A stretch of DNA of 64,000 nucleotides from Lysobacter silvisoli (GCF_003382365.1 NZ_QTSU01000005.1:62001-126000); one strand, 5' to 3'; positions 36,731-45,714 are shown, counted from the stretch's first letter. Made by a program: numbers and translations. Notes: a model not told the origin generated them from the sequence alone.

Positions 36731-36864
36731 TGCCCTCACCCCAACCCCTCTCCCGTAAACGGGAGAGGGGCTAAAGCAGCAAGCGGCGTCGGAAGCATCC
36801 CCTCTCCCGCTTGCGGGAGAGGGCTAGGGTGAGGGGATGAGCGCGCAGCGCGAATGCCCTTGAT
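36731..36864. repeat. Inverted repeat of the ctctcccg family, copy 2
   Basis: The reverse-complement counterpart of the copy at 34664-34796, with matching outer sequence (gaggggatgagcgcgcagcgcgaatgccc). The two copies flank the Grx4 fusion and deacetylase genes in opposite orientation. Confidence 0.8.
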
Positions 36865-36878
36865 CTTCCGACGAAGGC

Positions 36879-37655
36879 TTACTCGTCGAAGCGCAGGTGC
36901 CGCACCGACTTGCCGTGGCGGCGGATCAGCTTCAACGCTTCGATGCCCACATTGATGTGGTTATCGACATACGCCGCGCTCACCTTCGCATCCGACGCTT
37001 CGGTCTTCACCCCTTCCGGAATCATCGGCTGGTCCGACACCAGCAGCAGCGCGCCGCAGGGAATGCGGTTGGCGAAGCCCGCGGCGAAGATCGTGGCGGT
37101 TTCCATGTCGATGGCCATGCAGCGCATCGCGCGCAGGCGCTCCTTGAAGGCCTCGTCGTGTTCCCACACCCGGCGGTTGGTGGTGTAGACCGTGCCGGTC
37201 CAGTAGTCGTGGCCCAGGTCGCGGATCATGGTCGACACCGCGCGCTGCAGCGCGAAGGCCGGCAGCGCCGGCACTTCCGGCAGCAGGTAGTCGTTGGACG
37301 TGCCTTCGCCGCGGATCGCCGCGATCGGCAGCACCAGATCGCCCAGCTCGTTCTTGCGCTTGAGCCCGCCGCACTTGCCCAGGAACAGCACCGCCTGCGG
37401 CATGATCGCCGACAGCAGGTCCATCATGGTCGCCGCGTTGGGGCTGCCCATGCCGAAGTTGATCATGGTGATGCCGTCGGCGGTGGCGCTGGGCATGGGC
37501 CGGTCCAGGCCCACCACTTCGGCGCCGGTCAGGCGGGCGAAGGTGTGCAGGTAGCCGCCGAAGTTGGTCAGCAGCACATGCTGGCCGAACTGGTCCAGGG
37601 GCACGCCGGTGTAGCGCGGCAGCCAGTTTTCGACGATCTGTTCTTTGTCTTTCAC
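36879..37655 (-). CDS. amn: AMP nucleosidase
   Basis: A 258-residue protein of the purine phosphorylase fold, similar to the catalytic part of AMP nucleosidase, which cleaves AMP to adenine and ribose 5-phosphate. GKCGGLKRKNELGDLVLPIAAIRGEGTSNDYL, the catalytic-type MAIDMETATIFAAGFANRIPCGALLLVSDQP, and a C-terminal NVGIEALKLIRRHG are visible. It is shorter than the E. coli enzyme, lacking the N-terminal regulatory domain, as is usual in this bacterial group. Confidence 0.9.
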   Translation of the reverse strand: MKDKEQIVENWLPRYTGVPLDQFGQHVLLTNFGGYLHTFARLTGAEVVGLDRPMPSATADGITMINFGMGSPNAATMMDLLSAIMPQAVLFLGKCGGLKRKNELGDLVLPIAAIRGEGTSNDYLLPEVPALPAFALQRAVSTMIRDLGHDYWTGTVYTTNRRVWEHDEAFKERLRAMRCMAIDMETATIFAAGFANRIPCGALLLVSDQPMIPEGVKTEASDAKVSAAYVDNHINVGIEALKLIRRHGKSVRHLRFDE

Positions 37656-37787
37656 GTGCTAGGCCTTTTCTAGTTGTTGTGCGCCCATTGTCGCACCGCC
37701 CATGACTATCGTCAGGGTTGGCGGCGCCGGGGGCGGCGGCTAGGGTTCGGGGGCTGTCCTTTGGCTGTCCTTCCTAGGGGAACCCAC

Positions 37788-39242
37788 ATGATTCGACCGT
37801 TGCTGGCCGGCTGCGGCCTGGCGCTGCTGGTCGGCGCCGCCCAGGCGGCCCCGCCCGCGCCCGCCGCCTCGCGCTTTACGCAGGACCCGTACCCCAGCAC
37901 CTACCGCCCGATCGCGGCCGGCCCGGTGCTGCTGCAGCACGCCACCGTGCTCACCGGCACCGGCCAGCGCCTGGACGACGCCGACGTGCTCATGCAGGGC
38001 GGCAAGATCGTCGCCGTGGGCACCGGCCTGGACGCCCCGGCCGACGCCACCCGCGTGGACGCCACCGGCAAGTGGGTCACCCCCGGCCTGATCGACGTGC
38101 ACTCGCACCTGGGCGTGTACCCCAGCCCCGGCGTGAGCGCGCACAGCGACGGCAACGAGATGACCAGCCCGGTCACCCCCAACGTCTGGGCCGAGCACTC
38201 GGTCTGGCCGCAGGACCCGGGCTTCGCCGCGGCCATGGCCGGCGGCATCACCACCCTGCAGGTGCTGCCGGGCTCGGCCAATCTGATCGGCGGCCGCGGC
38301 GTGACCCTGAAGAACGTGCCGGCCACCACCTACCAGGGCATGAAATTCCCCGGCGCGCCCTGGGGCCTGAAGATGGCCTGCGGCGAAAACCCCAAGCGCG
38401 TCTACGGCGGCCGCAACACCTCGCCGGGCACGCGCATGGGCAACGTGGCCGGCTACCGCGCCGCCTTCATCGACGCCAGCGAGTACATCCACAAGAACAC
38501 GCCCAAGGCCGAGCAGCCCAAGAAGAAGCGCAGCTGGTGGCAGGGTTCGTCCAACGGCAACGGCACGGCGGCCGACAGCGACAAGGACGCCGGCGGCAAG
38601 CGCGACCTCAAGCTCGACACCCTGGCCGGCGCGATCAAGGGCGACATCCTGGTTCACATCCACTGCTACCGCGCCGACGAAATGGCCACCATGCTCGACC
38701 TGGCCAAGGAATTCGGCTTCAAGGTCAGCGCCTTCCACCACGGCGTGGAGGCCTACAAGCTCGCCGACCGCCTGGCCGCCGAGAACGTCTGCGGCGCGCT
38801 GTGGGCCGACTGGTGGGGCTTCAAGATGGAAGCCTTCGACGGCATCCAGGAAAACATCGCCCTGGTCGACCGCCCCGCCAACAGCTGCGCCATCGTCCAT
38901 TCGGATTCGCAGGAAGGCATCCAGCGCCTGAACCAGGAAGCGGCCAAGGTCATGGCCCACGCCAAGCTCGCCGGCATGGACATCCCGCCCGAACGCGCGA
39001 TCCGCTGGCTGACCCAGAACGCCGCCAAGTCGCTGGGCGTGCTGGAACAGACCGGCACCCTGGAGACCGGCAAGATGGCCGACGTGGTGGTGTGGAACGG
39101 CAACCCCTTCAGCGTGTACGCCAAGGCCGAACAGGTCTACGTGGACGGCGCGCGCATCTTCGACCGCAACGACCGCAACCGCCAGCCCACCTCGGACTTC
39201 CTGCTCGGCCAGGGCGCCCGCGCCGCCGGAGGTGCGCCGTGA
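37788..39242 (+). CDS. Secreted amidohydrolase with intact metal site
   Basis: A 484-residue protein with a Sec signal (MIRPLLAGCGLALLVGAAQA). The amidohydrolase barrel shows the metal motif DVHSHLG, HIHCYRADEM and FHHG histidines, VHSDSQEG with the late catalytic aspartate, and the imidazolonepropionase-like ending GVLEQTGTLETGKMADVVVWNGNP. It has a lysine-rich insert (EQPKKKRSWWQG) at about residue 245. The second amidohydrolase overlaps its stop (GTGA), forming an operon. It probably acts in the periplasm on a dipeptide or cyclic amide. The substrate is unknown. Confidence 0.88.
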   Translation: MIRPLLAGCGLALLVGAAQAAPPAPAASRFTQDPYPSTYRPIAAGPVLLQHATVLTGTGQRLDDADVLMQGGKIVAVGTGLDAPADATRVDATGKWVTPGLIDVHSHLGVYPSPGVSAHSDGNEMTSPVTPNVWAEHSVWPQDPGFAAAMAGGITTLQVLPGSANLIGGRGVTLKNVPATTYQGMKFPGAPWGLKMACGENPKRVYGGRNTSPGTRMGNVAGYRAAFIDASEYIHKNTPKAEQPKKKRSWWQGSSNGNGTAADSDKDAGGKRDLKLDTLAGAIKGDILVHIHCYRADEMATMLDLAKEFGFKVSAFHHGVEAYKLADRLAAENVCGALWADWWGFKMEAFDGIQENIALVDRPANSCAIVHSDSQEGIQRLNQEAAKVMAHAKLAGMDIPPERAIRWLTQNAAKSLGVLEQTGTLETGKMADVVVWNGNPFSVYAKAEQVYVDGARIFDRNDRNRQPTSDFLLGQGARAAGGAP

Positions 39243-40660
39243 GCACCATTCCCGTCATTCCGGCGAACGCCGGAACCCATTTTGATTTGCAATCCCCCAT
39301 CGGCGGGCGGAGCGTCATGGCAGAAACAAAAGCAACCTGGGTGCCGGCTTCCGCCGCAATGGCCGGCGTGGGCGGTTTGCGCAAAGCCGTACTCACCGCC
39401 GCCTTGCTGCTCACCAGCTTCGCCGCCAGCGCCCAAGACCTCCTGATCCGCAACGCCACCGTCCACACCGCCACCGCGCAGGGCAGCCTGCAAGGCGCCG
39501 ACGTGCTGATCGGCAACGGCCAGGTGCGCGCCATCGGCAAAAACCTGACCGCCCCCGCCGGCGCCCAGGTCATCGAAGCCGAAGGCCGCCCGCTCACGCC
39601 CACCCTGTTCGGCGGCATCACCGAGATCGGCCTGGAAGAAGTCTCCGGCGAAAAAGCCACCGTGGACGAAACCCTGGCCCTGGGCGCCGACACCAAGCAG
39701 ATGACGGTGCGCCCCGAGTTCGACGTGACCCTGGCCTACAACCCCGAGTCGGTGCTGATCCCGGTCACCCGCATCGAAGGCATCGGCTGGACCTTGCTGG
39801 GCGCGGGCACCGCCACCGGCGGCTCCATCGTCGCCGGCCAGGGCGGCGTGATGCGCCTGGACGGCGGCCCCGACCCCACCGGCGCGCGCGTGCTGTTCGT
39901 CAAGCTCGGCGGCGACGCCTCCGGCCTGACCGGCAACTCGCGCGCCGCGCAGTGGATGATCCTGGACCAGCTGATCGCCGAGGCCCGCGGCCGCATCGGT
40001 CCCGACTCGAACGCCGCCCTGCTCACCCCCGCCGGCCGCGCCACGCTCGCGCGCTACCTGGACGGCGGCGGCCGGGTGATGGTGGGCGTGGACCGCGCCG
40101 CCGACATCCGCCAACTGCTGCGCTGGTCCGCGCGCCACAACGTGCGCATCGCCATCGCCGGCGGCGCCGAAGCCTGGAAGCTGGCACCGCAACTGGCCGC
40201 GGCCAAGGTGCCCGTGTTCGTCGACCCGCTGGCCAACCTGCCCGGCGACTTCGACCAGATCGGCGCGACCATGGAAAACGCGGCCCGCCTGCGCGCCGCC
40301 GGCGTGCCTGTGGGCTTCAGCCAGAGCGGCGACGCCTCGCACAATGCGCGCAAGGTGCGCCAGCTGGCCGGCAACGCCGTCGCCGCCGGCCTGCCCTGGG
40401 CCGACGGCCTGGCCGGCCTGACCCGCGTGCCCGCCGAAGCCCTGGGCGTGTCGTCCGAACTGGGCAGCATCGCCCCCGGCCGCCGCGCCGATCTGGTGCT
40501 GTGGAGCGGCGACCCGCTGGAAGTCAGCAGCGTGGCGTTGCAGGTCTGGATGAACGGCCGCGCCATCGAAATGCGCAGCCGCCAGACCGAACTGCGCGAC
40601 CGCTACCTGCGCCCGGACAACGGCATGCCGCGCGCGTATCCGGCGCCTACGGGTAGGTAA
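39239..40660 (+). CDS. Degenerate secreted amidohydrolase paralogue
   Basis: A 473-residue protein if GTG 39239 is used, which overlaps the previous stop. The true signal peptide seems to be GLRKAVLTAALLLTSFAASAQD, so ATG 39317 or 39359 are alternatives. Residues 1-40 are encoded by an inserted inverted repeat. The fold matches its neighbour (LLIRNATVHTATAQGSLQGADVLI; ELGSIAPGRRADLVLWSGDPLEV) but the first metal motif HxH is absent (LTPTLFGGITEIGLE). It is probably a catalytically inactive partner of the upstream enzyme. Confidence 0.8.
   Translation: MSTIPVIPANAGTHFDLQSPIGGRSVMAETKATWVPASAAMAGVGGLRKAVLTAALLLTSFAASAQDLLIRNATVHTATAQGSLQGADVLIGNGQVRAIGKNLTAPAGAQVIEAEGRPLTPTLFGGITEIGLEEVSGEKATVDETLALGADTKQMTVRPEFDVTLAYNPESVLIPVTRIEGIGWTLLGAGTATGGSIVAGQGGVMRLDGGPDPTGARVLFVKLGGDASGLTGNSRAAQWMILDQLIAEARGRIGPDSNAALLTPAGRATLARYLDGGGRVMVGVDRAADIRQLLRWSARHNVRIAIAGGAEAWKLAPQLAAAKVPVFVDPLANLPGDFDQIGATMENAARLRAAGVPVGFSQSGDASHNARKVRQLAGNAVAAGLPWADGLAGLTRVPAEALGVSSELGSIAPGRRADLVLWSGDPLEVSSVALQVWMNGRAIEMRSRQTELRDRYLRPDNGMPRAYPAPTGR
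39249..39360. repeat. Inverted repeat of the cattccggcg family inside a coding start
   Basis: The arms cattccggcgaacgccggaa (39251 on) and a diverged acctgggtgccggcttccgcc (39336 on) are translated in frame as VIPANAGTHF and TWVPASAA. The intergenic relative is at 33798-33896. Confidence 0.65.
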
Positions 40661-40724
40661 CGAAGACAGCGCAGCGAGCCACCCACACGGCTCGCTGCGC
40701 TCCTGCCTTCTGTTTTGAGCTTTC

Positions 40725-40800
40725 TGTGGGAGCGGCGTAAGCCGCGATAGCGCAACTTCGGATGGCGGCGAATCGCGGCTCACGCCGCTCCCACCCCAAA
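40725..40800. repeat. REPIN
   Basis: Inverted REP pair of the variant with tgtgggagcggcg, between convergent genes. Confidence 0.85.
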
Positions 40801-40816
40801 GCCGAAGCCTTCCGCA

Positions 40817-41095
40817 TCAAACGTGCGCGTCCAACCCAACGCCGCAACTGGGGCAAAAATTTGGCTTGCTCGTGCCGCTCAGCACCTGCCCAAGACGGGC
40901 CCCGCACCGGGGGCAATTGACGCACCACATGATGTACAGCACCGCGCCCATGAACCCGACAAAGGGCACGACCATCCAGCCCCTGTGCAGGCCGGGAAGA
41001 TCGAAGAACATCGTGGCCGCAAACAACAGCCAGCACCCGAACGCGACAGCGCGCGCCCTGAAGATTTTTGCCTTGAGCATCTCGCCGATCGTCAT
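40817..41095 (-). CDS. Small membrane protein with zinc ribbon
   Basis: A 92-residue protein with two transmembrane helices (FGCWLLFAATMFF and WMVVPFVGFMGAVLYIMW) and a C-terminal zinc ribbon made of CPRCG and CPSCG. ATG 41095 is used; a GTG at 41119 would add eight residues. The function is unknown. Confidence 0.6.
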   Translation of the reverse strand: MTIGEMLKAKIFRARAVAFGCWLLFAATMFFDLPGLHRGWMVVPFVGFMGAVLYIMWCVNCPRCGARLGQVLSGTSKPNFCPSCGVGLDAHV

Positions 41096-41183
41096 CGCGC
41101 CTGGGTCCTGATCGTCCACCTGGCTCTATCGTAGAGGATGTGCACGCCTGCCTAGCGTGCCATTGCTCCACCCCAACCACCGC

Positions 41184-41340
41184 CTTGGGGTAAGCGCGGC
41201 GTAAGCCGCGTCCACGCCACCCCAATCTCCCGCGCATGCCCCGGCCCATACGGACACAGCCCGCCCCCTGTGGGAGCGGCGTAAGCCGCGATTCGCCCCG
41301 ACCCGAAGCTACGCTATCGCGGCTTACGCCGCTCCCACAG
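41184..41340. repeat. REP cluster
   Basis: Three REP copies, one diverged (gtaagcgcggcgtaagccgcg) plus an inverted pair, filling most of the 280-bp gap. Confidence 0.8.
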
Positions 41341-41377
41341 AAAGCAAGGCTCCGGCATGGCGCGGCACCGCCGGCGC

Positions 41378-41818
41378 TTAGTTGTCGTAGTTGGTAATCC
41401 TGGCATGGATCACACACCCGCCACGCGCCACCAGAACCCCATCGAAGCCCCAATAGCTCTCTCCGGGGCGTTCGGATCGGAAACTGAACGCATGCACCCT
41501 ATCGGTGTCCGCAAGCTCACGCTTGAAGCCAATCGCTTTGCCGTGCGTGCGTTCAAACGCCGCCGCCGAATAGGGCTCCGATACCGCCAAGCGCTTTCCG
41601 AGCTGTTCGACCGTGCCGCCCGCGCAGGCCGGGGTAGGTTGGATGCGCTCAAGCAGATCGCCACCCCAGGTGCTCGGATCGGAAGGCAGCGCCACCTTCT
41701 CGTAAGCGCTTGCCAACGGAGCGCCCACCGCGATGGCAAGCAGCAGCCATAAGCCTCTAACGACCATAACCACTCCCGCAGTAGCGCAGAACAAAGTGGC
41801 GTTCTCTCTAGTGCTCAT
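41378..41818 (-). CDS. Hypothetical secreted protein
   Basis: A 146-residue protein with a hydrophobic export signal (VVRGLWLLLAIAVGAPLASA). Two cysteines are in the mature part (PACAGGT, RGGCVIH). The ATG at 41818 overlaps the upstream gene's stop (ATGA), which favours coupling; ATG 41767 would give a shorter, more typical signal peptide. No family is recognised. Confidence 0.6.
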   Translation of the reverse strand: MSTRENATLFCATAGVVMVVRGLWLLLAIAVGAPLASAYEKVALPSDPSTWGGDLLERIQPTPACAGGTVEQLGKRLAVSEPYSAAAFERTHGKAIGFKRELADTDRVHAFSFRSERPGESYWGFDGVLVARGGCVIHARITNYDN

Positions 41819-42270
41819 TGCGGCCGCGCCTCCGCCGTCATCAGCGTCACCAGCTCCAGCCTGCCCGTGAGGTCGAAAGCGAAATGCACTGAATGCACCG
41901 GGTAGTCATAGCGCAACCAGCCGCCGTGCGAGCCCAGCAGCGTCTTGCCCGGCAACGCGTTGCGCGCCGGTACGCCCAGAACCGACTCGACGTCGGCGCG
42001 CGAAGCGTCGAACGAAAGCCCCGGCCCGAGCGAGCCGCCGTATCGGTGGTAGCCCTCCTTGCCGCCGCCGTACAGGAACACCACTTGCACGGTTCCGCCA
42101 GAATCGAGCTGCAATTGCAGTCCGTCCGTCACCGAACGCAGATACCTCGTCGTCGGCAGGCCGGCTTCTAGTGATGCCTGCGTATACGCCTTCAATCGAC
42201 AGCGCGCCAGCGTATGCGCTGCAGCGGGCGCTTCGGGCGATGAACCCAGTAGGGCGATCAGCGCATCCAT
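41815..42270 (-). CDS. Hypothetical protein
   Basis: A 151-residue protein starting MDALIALLGSS. Residues 60-150 contain LQLDSGGTVQVVFLYGGGKEGYHRYGG and SRADVESVLGVPARN, a pattern like proteins that test a threshold or assembly factor (SmpA/BamE-like helix); this is only suggestive. It is coupled to the secreted protein at 41378-41818. The frame continues upstream but that part looks non-coding. Confidence 0.55.
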   Translation of the reverse strand: MDALIALLGSSPEAPAAAHTLARCRLKAYTQASLEAGLPTTRYLRSVTDGLQLQLDSGGTVQVVFLYGGGKEGYHRYGGSLGPGLSFDASRADVESVLGVPARNALPGKTLLGSHGGWLRYDYPVHSVHFAFDLTGRLELVTLMTAEARPQ

Positions 42271-42512
42271 GGTTTCACTCGGGCCGCCCCTTGGACGAGC
42301 AATCAGTCCTGTACGAATTCGCATTGAACGCACGCATGCAGGCAATCCCCTAGAAGCTGCTTTACAGCGGTCGAGTGCGAATATAGCCGACGGTACCAGA
42401 TCGTCAGCGGCATCAGCACCGCTGCCATCCCGCCGCCTTGTTGCCTCCACCCTGGCCGCCTAAGATCGCCCCAGGGCCGCTACCGGTGGCCATGCACCGC
42501 GTCGGGGGACGA

Positions 42513-42992
42513 ATGCACGCCATCAACATGTTGGCCCTGCTCCTGCTGGGCGCTAGCCCGCTGAGCGCACTCGCTGCGGAGCCGGCACCTTCCACCGCGA
42601 CCCTGCAGATCCAATCCAATCACCCCGATAACCTGTGGCATTACCGCACCTACCAGGACGGCGCCAACTGCAAGGGGCTGTCGCACCCCAACCGGGTCGC
42701 GGGGCCTATCGGCATACCGGCGAGCGGGCCCTTCACGTTCTTCGTCTCCGCCGCCTCCAGCGGCAGCCTGTCCCACTACCGCTACTGCTGGAGCAACGTC
42801 ACCTTCACCCCCGAGGCCGGCCAACGCTATTTGGCGCGCTTCGACTTCGGCCGCGATACCTGCCGCGTCGCCGTGGTCAAGACCGGCGCCGACGGCACCG
42901 AACCGCCCACCTCCGTGGACATTCAACTGCGCGCCTACAAGCCACCGTTTCTGCAAAGCGGCTCGTGGTGCGGCAAGCCCATCAAGCAGTAA
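42513..42992 (+). CDS. Hypothetical secreted protein
   Basis: A 159-residue protein. The signal peptide MHAINMLALLLLGASPLSALA is preceded by a gggga ribosome site, which decides the start over an ATG at 42492. The mature part has four cysteines and a beta-rich pattern with a central aromatic block (SLSHYRYCWSNVTFTPEAGQRYLARFDF). No family is recognised with certainty. Confidence 0.65.
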   Translation: MHAINMLALLLLGASPLSALAAEPAPSTATLQIQSNHPDNLWHYRTYQDGANCKGLSHPNRVAGPIGIPASGPFTFFVSAASSGSLSHYRYCWSNVTFTPEAGQRYLARFDFGRDTCRVAVVKTGADGTEPPTSVDIQLRAYKPPFLQSGSWCGKPIKQ

Positions 42993-43044
42993 ATCTTCGC
43001 CCTCATCACCCGCTGGATGCTGGGCCGCTTAGACGCCAATCCCC

Positions 43045-43659
43045 ATGGATAAAACACCGCGCGCCAGAGAGATCATCCAAGCCATCGCGAAATTCGAACT
43101 GGCGCCGGCGCTAAAGGCCGAGGGTTTCAAGAAGTCCAACCTGACCTTCACTCGCCGTCGGGGGCTGACGACACAGATCATCAAGTTCGAACTGTCCAGC
43201 TGGAACCTAGGCCCTAGGGGCTTCTTTACCGTGGATGTGCTCGTCAGATTCGATGAGATGACACCCCCTGGCGAGTCACCAGGGCCTTACCCCCAGTTTT
43301 TTGCCTCGCTGGATCAACTGCTGACAGATGTGCCGCGGAGCTTTGAGGTCAACGCCGACACTCCCGTGCCGCAGGCCTCGGCGCGTCTGACACAGTGGAT
43401 TATGGACGGCGTGGTCGCCCCATTGAACCGCGTGAACACTCTCGTCGAATTCGAATCGACCGGTTGGGTCCAGGTCCCTGCCTGGGCGTTCCCCGCGTTG
43501 TACGCCTACTACGTGGAACGCTATGAAGAAGCCGAGCGGCTAGTGCGCAAGGAAGCGGAATTCTTCAAGGACAGAGGCATCACCTGGGAAGGCCTGGTCC
43601 AGAAGTACCGGTTCCACAAGCTCAACGCTAGATTGGCGCAACCTGATCCGGGCGATTGA
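43045..43659 (+). CDS. DUF4304-like protein
   Basis: A 204-residue soluble protein. LAPALKAEGFKKSNLTFTRRRGLTTQIIKFELSSWNLGPRGFFTVDVLVRF fits the DUF4304 family, often found near toxin-immunity genes. Its 3' end overlaps the convergent VOC gene by 32 bp. The role is unknown. Confidence 0.75.
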   Translation: MDKTPRAREIIQAIAKFELAPALKAEGFKKSNLTFTRRRGLTTQIIKFELSSWNLGPRGFFTVDVLVRFDEMTPPGESPGPYPQFFASLDQLLTDVPRSFEVNADTPVPQASARLTQWIMDGVVAPLNRVNTLVEFESTGWVQVPAWAFPALYAYYVERYEEAERLVRKEAEFFKDRGITWEGLVQKYRFHKLNARLAQPDPGD

Positions 43660-44020
43660 TCACCGCCTCGATCATGTACCCATCCGGGTCGATCACAAAC
43701 GCCGCGTAGTAGTGCGGCCCATAGTCCGGCCGCAGCCCCGGCGCCCCGTTGTCCGTACCGCCCGCCGCCAGCGCCTGCGCATGGAACCGGTCCACCGCCT
43801 CACGCGAGGGCGCGCCGAAGGCCACGTGGAAGCCCGGCCCCGGCGCCACCGCGTGGGCGCGCAGCTTCAGGCAGAGCAAGTCTTCGCCCTCCGCGAAGCC
43901 GTAGCCGATGGCGGTGCCGTCCTCGAACACGCGGCGGTAGCCCAAAGCGCCCAGCGCGGCGTCGTAGAACGCGCCGGCGCGGTGCAGGTCGGCGACGGCG
44001 AAGGAGAGGTGGTGGAGCAT
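43628..44020 (-). CDS. VOC family (glyoxalase-type) protein
   Basis: A 130-residue vicinal oxygen chelate protein: MLHHLSFAVADLHRAGAFYDAALGALGYRRV at the start and YYAAFVIDPDGYMIEAVINRP at the end, the paired beta-alpha-beta modules. It resembles uncharacterised glyoxalase/bleomycin-resistance relatives. The substrate is unknown. Confidence 0.9.
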   Translation of the reverse strand: MLHHLSFAVADLHRAGAFYDAALGALGYRRVFEDGTAIGYGFAEGEDLLCLKLRAHAVAPGPGFHVAFGAPSREAVDRFHAQALAAGGTDNGAPGLRPDYGPHYYAAFVIDPDGYMIEAVINRPDQVAPI

Positions 44021-44445
44021 GGAGTGCGTCCTGACATGGGGTGCGGGGCGGGTGGCGGGGTGAAACCCTGGATGGATTGTGCCGTCTTGGTGCCAACACC
44101 GTGACTTTGCGCCTGCGGGCCGCAGTGGTGCACGTAAACACCGCAGCGTTGTGGATCAAATCCACACCGTAGCCCGTCCGAAGCGCGACGCTGCCGCTCA
44201 ACCCGGCAATGCGGCCCTTTGCCCCCGCACCCCTGCCCCTTCTACCGGCAACGCTGCCGTGCCCACCCGCAGCGCTGCCCGATCCATCCCCATCGCCGCG
44301 CCTGCACGGCGCTCGGCTGCCCTGACGGACCGGTGCGCTGCCCTTACGCACCGCACCGGTCCCCGTGCACACCGCAACCGCCGCCATGCGCACCGCTACC
44401 CTGGCCCGCCACCCGCCACGCGAGCTGCGCGGGCCGGCCGCGCCG
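44021..44445. other. Intergenic region without a convincing gene
   Basis: Between the VOC gene and the next minus-strand gene. It contains imperfect iterations of short GC-rich words (gcaccgc, gctgccc, cgcagcgctgcc). Open frames across it on both strands are compositional. No RNA gene was recognised. Confidence 0.4.
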
Positions 44446-44931
44446 TCACGACGCGAGCGGGCCCGGCAGCGGCGGCACTTCCGCGCGGCGCGCGGTTTTA
44501 TCGAAGCGCGCGCTCAGGCTTTGGCGCAGCGTTTCCAGCCCGTGGTGCTTGCCCGACACCCGCAGCAGCGCATACCCCTCCAGCGCCGCCGACATCACGT
44601 CGCTGCCCAGCGCCATGTCGGTGTCCTGCGCGCGCTCCACCAGGCGCTGCAGCCGCAGCAGGCGCGGACGCAGCCGGTCCAGTGCGGCCAGGTCGGCCTG
44701 CGCTTCGGCCACGCTCAGGCCGGGCGGCACCACCTGCGGGTGCTGGGCCAGCGCGATCAGCGTCTGCCGGCAGAACTGCTCGGACTTGGGCCCCATCTTG
44801 GCCAGCGCCCGGCGGTCGTCGATGGTCAGCGACACAAGGCCGACCAACTGCGCCTCCAGTTGGGTCAGGGTGGCGTCGATCGCGGCGAGCTGATCGTCGG
44901 GCAGGGTCAAGGACAACAAATTCTGGCTCAT
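44446..44931 (-). CDS. Hypothetical helical protein
   Basis: A 161-residue protein (MSQNLLSLTLPDDQLAAIDATLTQLEAQLVGLVSL...) that is mostly amphipathic helix, with a polar GKHHGLETLRQSL near the end. It is a common kind of small uncharacterised bacterial protein. It is in the same direction as the gene at 45186, 254 bp away. The function is unknown. Confidence 0.65.
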   Translation of the reverse strand: MSQNLLSLTLPDDQLAAIDATLTQLEAQLVGLVSLTIDDRRALAKMGPKSEQFCRQTLIALAQHPQVVPPGLSVAEAQADLAALDRLRPRLLRLQRLVERAQDTDMALGSDVMSAALEGYALLRVSGKHHGLETLRQSLSARFDKTARRAEVPPLPGPLAS

Positions 44932-45185
44932 GCACGGTTTCCTTCTAGGGGCTTGATGGACGAACGCAGCGCCCGGGCCACCGCAACCGTAAGGTGCAAA
45001 CCGGCCGCCGATGCCGGCGCTACGGCCCGGGCGAACCGCCCAGGCGCCCCCAGCGTTTTGCGCACGCCCGCCGCGCGGCTATAGGAAAAGCCCCCGCCGC
45101 GCCGTCAGGAAACTCCGATTTTTCTGTAGGGCTTTTCCGAAATTCGCGTGCCACGCACACCGCGCCGCACCCGCTACCGAACGCC

Positions 45186-45590
45186 CTAATCCGCGCGCCG
45201 CTTACGCGTGCCCGCGTGGCTTGCGCGTGCCTCGTCCGCCGCGCCGGAGAGCTGTTGCGCCAGCGCCGGCTGCTCGCGGCAGAAGCGCGCGTTGGCCGCG
45301 AGGGTGCCCCAACGCTGCGCGGCGGCCAGTTCGTCGTCGGCGCGTTCGAGCAGGCGGCGCTGGTGGTCGGGGGACAACTGCAACTCCAACGTTTCAAGGG
45401 CGAGGTCTAGCAGGCTGCGGGCTTCTTCCATGGCGCGGTGTGTCTGGTCTGTGGCTTGTTGGCACAAGTGGTCCAGCCGTTCGGGGGCTAGCGCGGCCAG
45501 GGCGATGGCATCTGTGGCTGGGCCGGTGGGGGCGGGCCAGAGCTGTAGGAGCAGATCAGGCGGGAGGGTGAGCTGGTTGGGGACGGGCAT
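45186..45590 (-). CDS. Hypothetical helical protein
   Basis: A 134-residue soluble, mainly helical protein (LLDLALETLELQLSPDHQRRLLERADDELAAAQRW) with a basic tail. No family is recognised. It is the last GC-rich gene before the low-GC island and is divergent from the XRE gene at 45752. Confidence 0.55.
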   Translation of the reverse strand: MPVPNQLTLPPDLLLQLWPAPTGPATDAIALAALAPERLDHLCQQATDQTHRAMEEARSLLDLALETLELQLSPDHQRRLLERADDELAAAQRWGTLAANARFCREQPALAQQLSGAADEARASHAGTRKRRAD

Positions 45591-45682
45591 GGCTGCGGTC
45601 CTTGCTGGCGGTGAAGTCTCGGGCGGCGCCCGGCCGGAAGTACCGACAAAAGCCCCGGGCGCCCTGCCCCACGAACCGATAG

Positions 45683-45714
45683 TATCTATTTTTCCGATAT
45701 CAAGAAACTAGATA
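45683..45714. promoter_or_regulatory. 32-bp palindromic operator before the XRE gene
   Basis: An inverted repeat centred on gatatc, with outer arms tatcta / tagata and inner ttt / aaa triplets. It lies 38-69 bp upstream of the XRE start, in the AT-rich promoter zone. It is probably the autoregulatory site of that XRE protein. Confidence 0.6.

Noticed and set aside
44021-44445. Iterated GC-rich words that might be a CRISPR-like or minisatellite array
   Set aside because: The repeats are short, irregular and without fixed spacers.
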